56,518 bases of DNA from Rubrivivax sp. (GTDB taxonomy: Bacteria > Pseudomonadota > Gammaproteobacteria > Burkholderiales > Burkholderiaceae_C). The notes beneath the pieces are model-generated. The model saw nothing but the letters and a program-made list of their open reading frames with translations. It ran no database searches and was not told the origin of the DNA. Of this stretch, positions 56,050 through 56,518 are shown piece by piece. A program made the translations under genes and the position numbers. The DNA lies in NCBI GenBank assembly GCA_016790395.1, contig JAEUPH010000139.1, forward strand, positions 1 through 56,518, given 5' to 3'. Each line of letters starts with the position of its first letter. The stretch's first letter is position 1.

Positions 56050-56518
56050 ATGAACCCTGCCGGCCTCATCGGACAGCCGCTGACGGGCCGCGCCGCCGGC
56101 GGCGCCAGCCTGGCGCGCTATGCACCGACGCTGGCCTCGCACGAAGTGCCGCAGCACCGCCACGACACGGCCCACGTGGTGGCGGTGGAGCGTGGGCACT
56201 ACCTGAGCGATGCCGACGGCGCGGCCGCCGCGGCACCCGGCGAGACGCTGCTTGTGTTCAACCCGCCGCACGTGGAGCACCGCGACCGCTTCGCGCCCGG
56301 CCAGCGCCTGCCCGCGGCCCGCTTCGTGGCGCTGGCCATCGACTGGCCGCTGTGGCTGGCCCTGGCCGACGACGCCGACCTGCCCCAGCAAGCCCTGGCC
56401 TGGCGCGGCGCCCCGGCTGCGGCCTGGCTGCGCCGGCTGCACCGCGTGCTGCAACTGCCCGACGCCACGCCGGCCGACACCGAGGGCCTGGTGGCCGAAC
56501 TGGCCGGCGCCGCCGCCA
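56050..56518 (+). CDS. Probable AraC-type regulator, N-terminal cupin part, cut by window end
   Basis: The 156 visible residues run off the window. They show a cupin-like sensor with HEVPQHRHDTAHVVAVERGHYL and FNPPHVEHRDRF, as in AraC-family proteins that bind ligands through an N-terminal cupin. The DNA-binding part is not visible, so this call is by resemblance and position. It is divergent from the Old Yellow Enzyme gene, its likely target. It has no clear ribosome binding site. Confidence 0.6.
   Translation, partial: MNPAGLIGQPLTGRAAGGASLARYAPTLASHEVPQHRHDTAHVVAVERGHYLSDADGAAAAAPGETLLVFNPPHVEHRDRFAPGQRLPAARFVALAIDWPLWLALADDADLPQQALAWRGAPAAAWLRRLHRVLQLPDATPADTEGLVAELAGAAA

Overview
The window is a chromosomal stretch of very GC-rich DNA with dense, often overlapping genes on both strands. 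The gene families suggest a beta-proteobacterium of the order Burkholderiales: Bug-type solute-binding proteins, a PEP-CTERM sorted protein, membrane-anchored c-type cytochromes, a PrpR-like sigma-54 activator and a GTP-type PEP carboxykinase. This placement is inference from gene content. No insertion sequence, integrase, CRISPR array or rRNA was seen.

Layout. (1) 1-12.7 kb is catabolic. A leftward hyuA-hyuB-acyl-CoA ligase operon faces an isochorismatase-family hydrolase. Next come a leftward cytochrome c / VOC / alpha-beta hydrolase operon, a PrpR-type sigma-54 activator, and a leftward oxidoreductase / alpha-beta hydrolase pair divergent from a UbiX-like flavin prenyltransferase. A near-identical 15-bp inverted repeat, GTCCRCATYTCGGAC, lies upstream of the cytochrome operon and between the oxidoreductase and ubiX, and is a candidate site for the activator. 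(2) 12.7-14.7 kb holds a PNPOx-like protein, a membrane cytochrome c, tRNA-Arg(CCG) and rlpA, whose start codon lies 5 nt after the tRNA CCA. (3) 14.67-21.42 kb is the most unusual locus: a SLOG-like putative sensor, an 1826-residue protein with two alpha/beta-hydrolase (lipase) domains, a caspase-like CHAT domain and a TRAFs-binding-like tail, and a signal-less M15 peptidoglycan peptidase. It looks like an undescribed sensor/protease/lipase/wall-hydrolase system, perhaps for defence or programmed lysis.

(4) 21.4-25.3 kb holds a GntR/FadR regulator, a Bug binding protein and a galactarate/altronate dehydratase; a shared TCATCGTAYGAC element suggests one sugar-acid regulon. (5) 25.5-28.7 kb encodes a secreted gingipain-like C25 protease ending in a dockerin-like module, followed at once by a cohesin-like protein with a PEP-CTERM anchor. 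This looks like a cell-surface dockerin/cohesin pair. (6) 28.7-35.5 kb holds an SDR, a NitT/TauT-type ABC importer, a PhoX-like Tat lipoprotein and an M28 peptidase. (7) 35.5-44 kb is mostly housekeeping: mmsA, a UPF0149 protein, a TPR lipoprotein, an Hsp70-like protein, a TetR regulator with a 24-bp palindrome, a universal stress protein, a metallophosphoesterase and pckG.

(8) 44.2-53.3 kb is a beta-glucan-type utilisation locus: a LacI regulator, a CTTGAAA-N4-TTTCAAG operator, a TonB-dependent receptor, a complete sugar ABC importer and a secreted GH16 glucanase. (9) The right end has a MOSC protein, an AbrB-duplication membrane protein, an Old Yellow Enzyme and the start of a probable AraC-type regulator cut by the window edge. 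Function assignments rest on reading motifs and overall resemblance; no database search was made.
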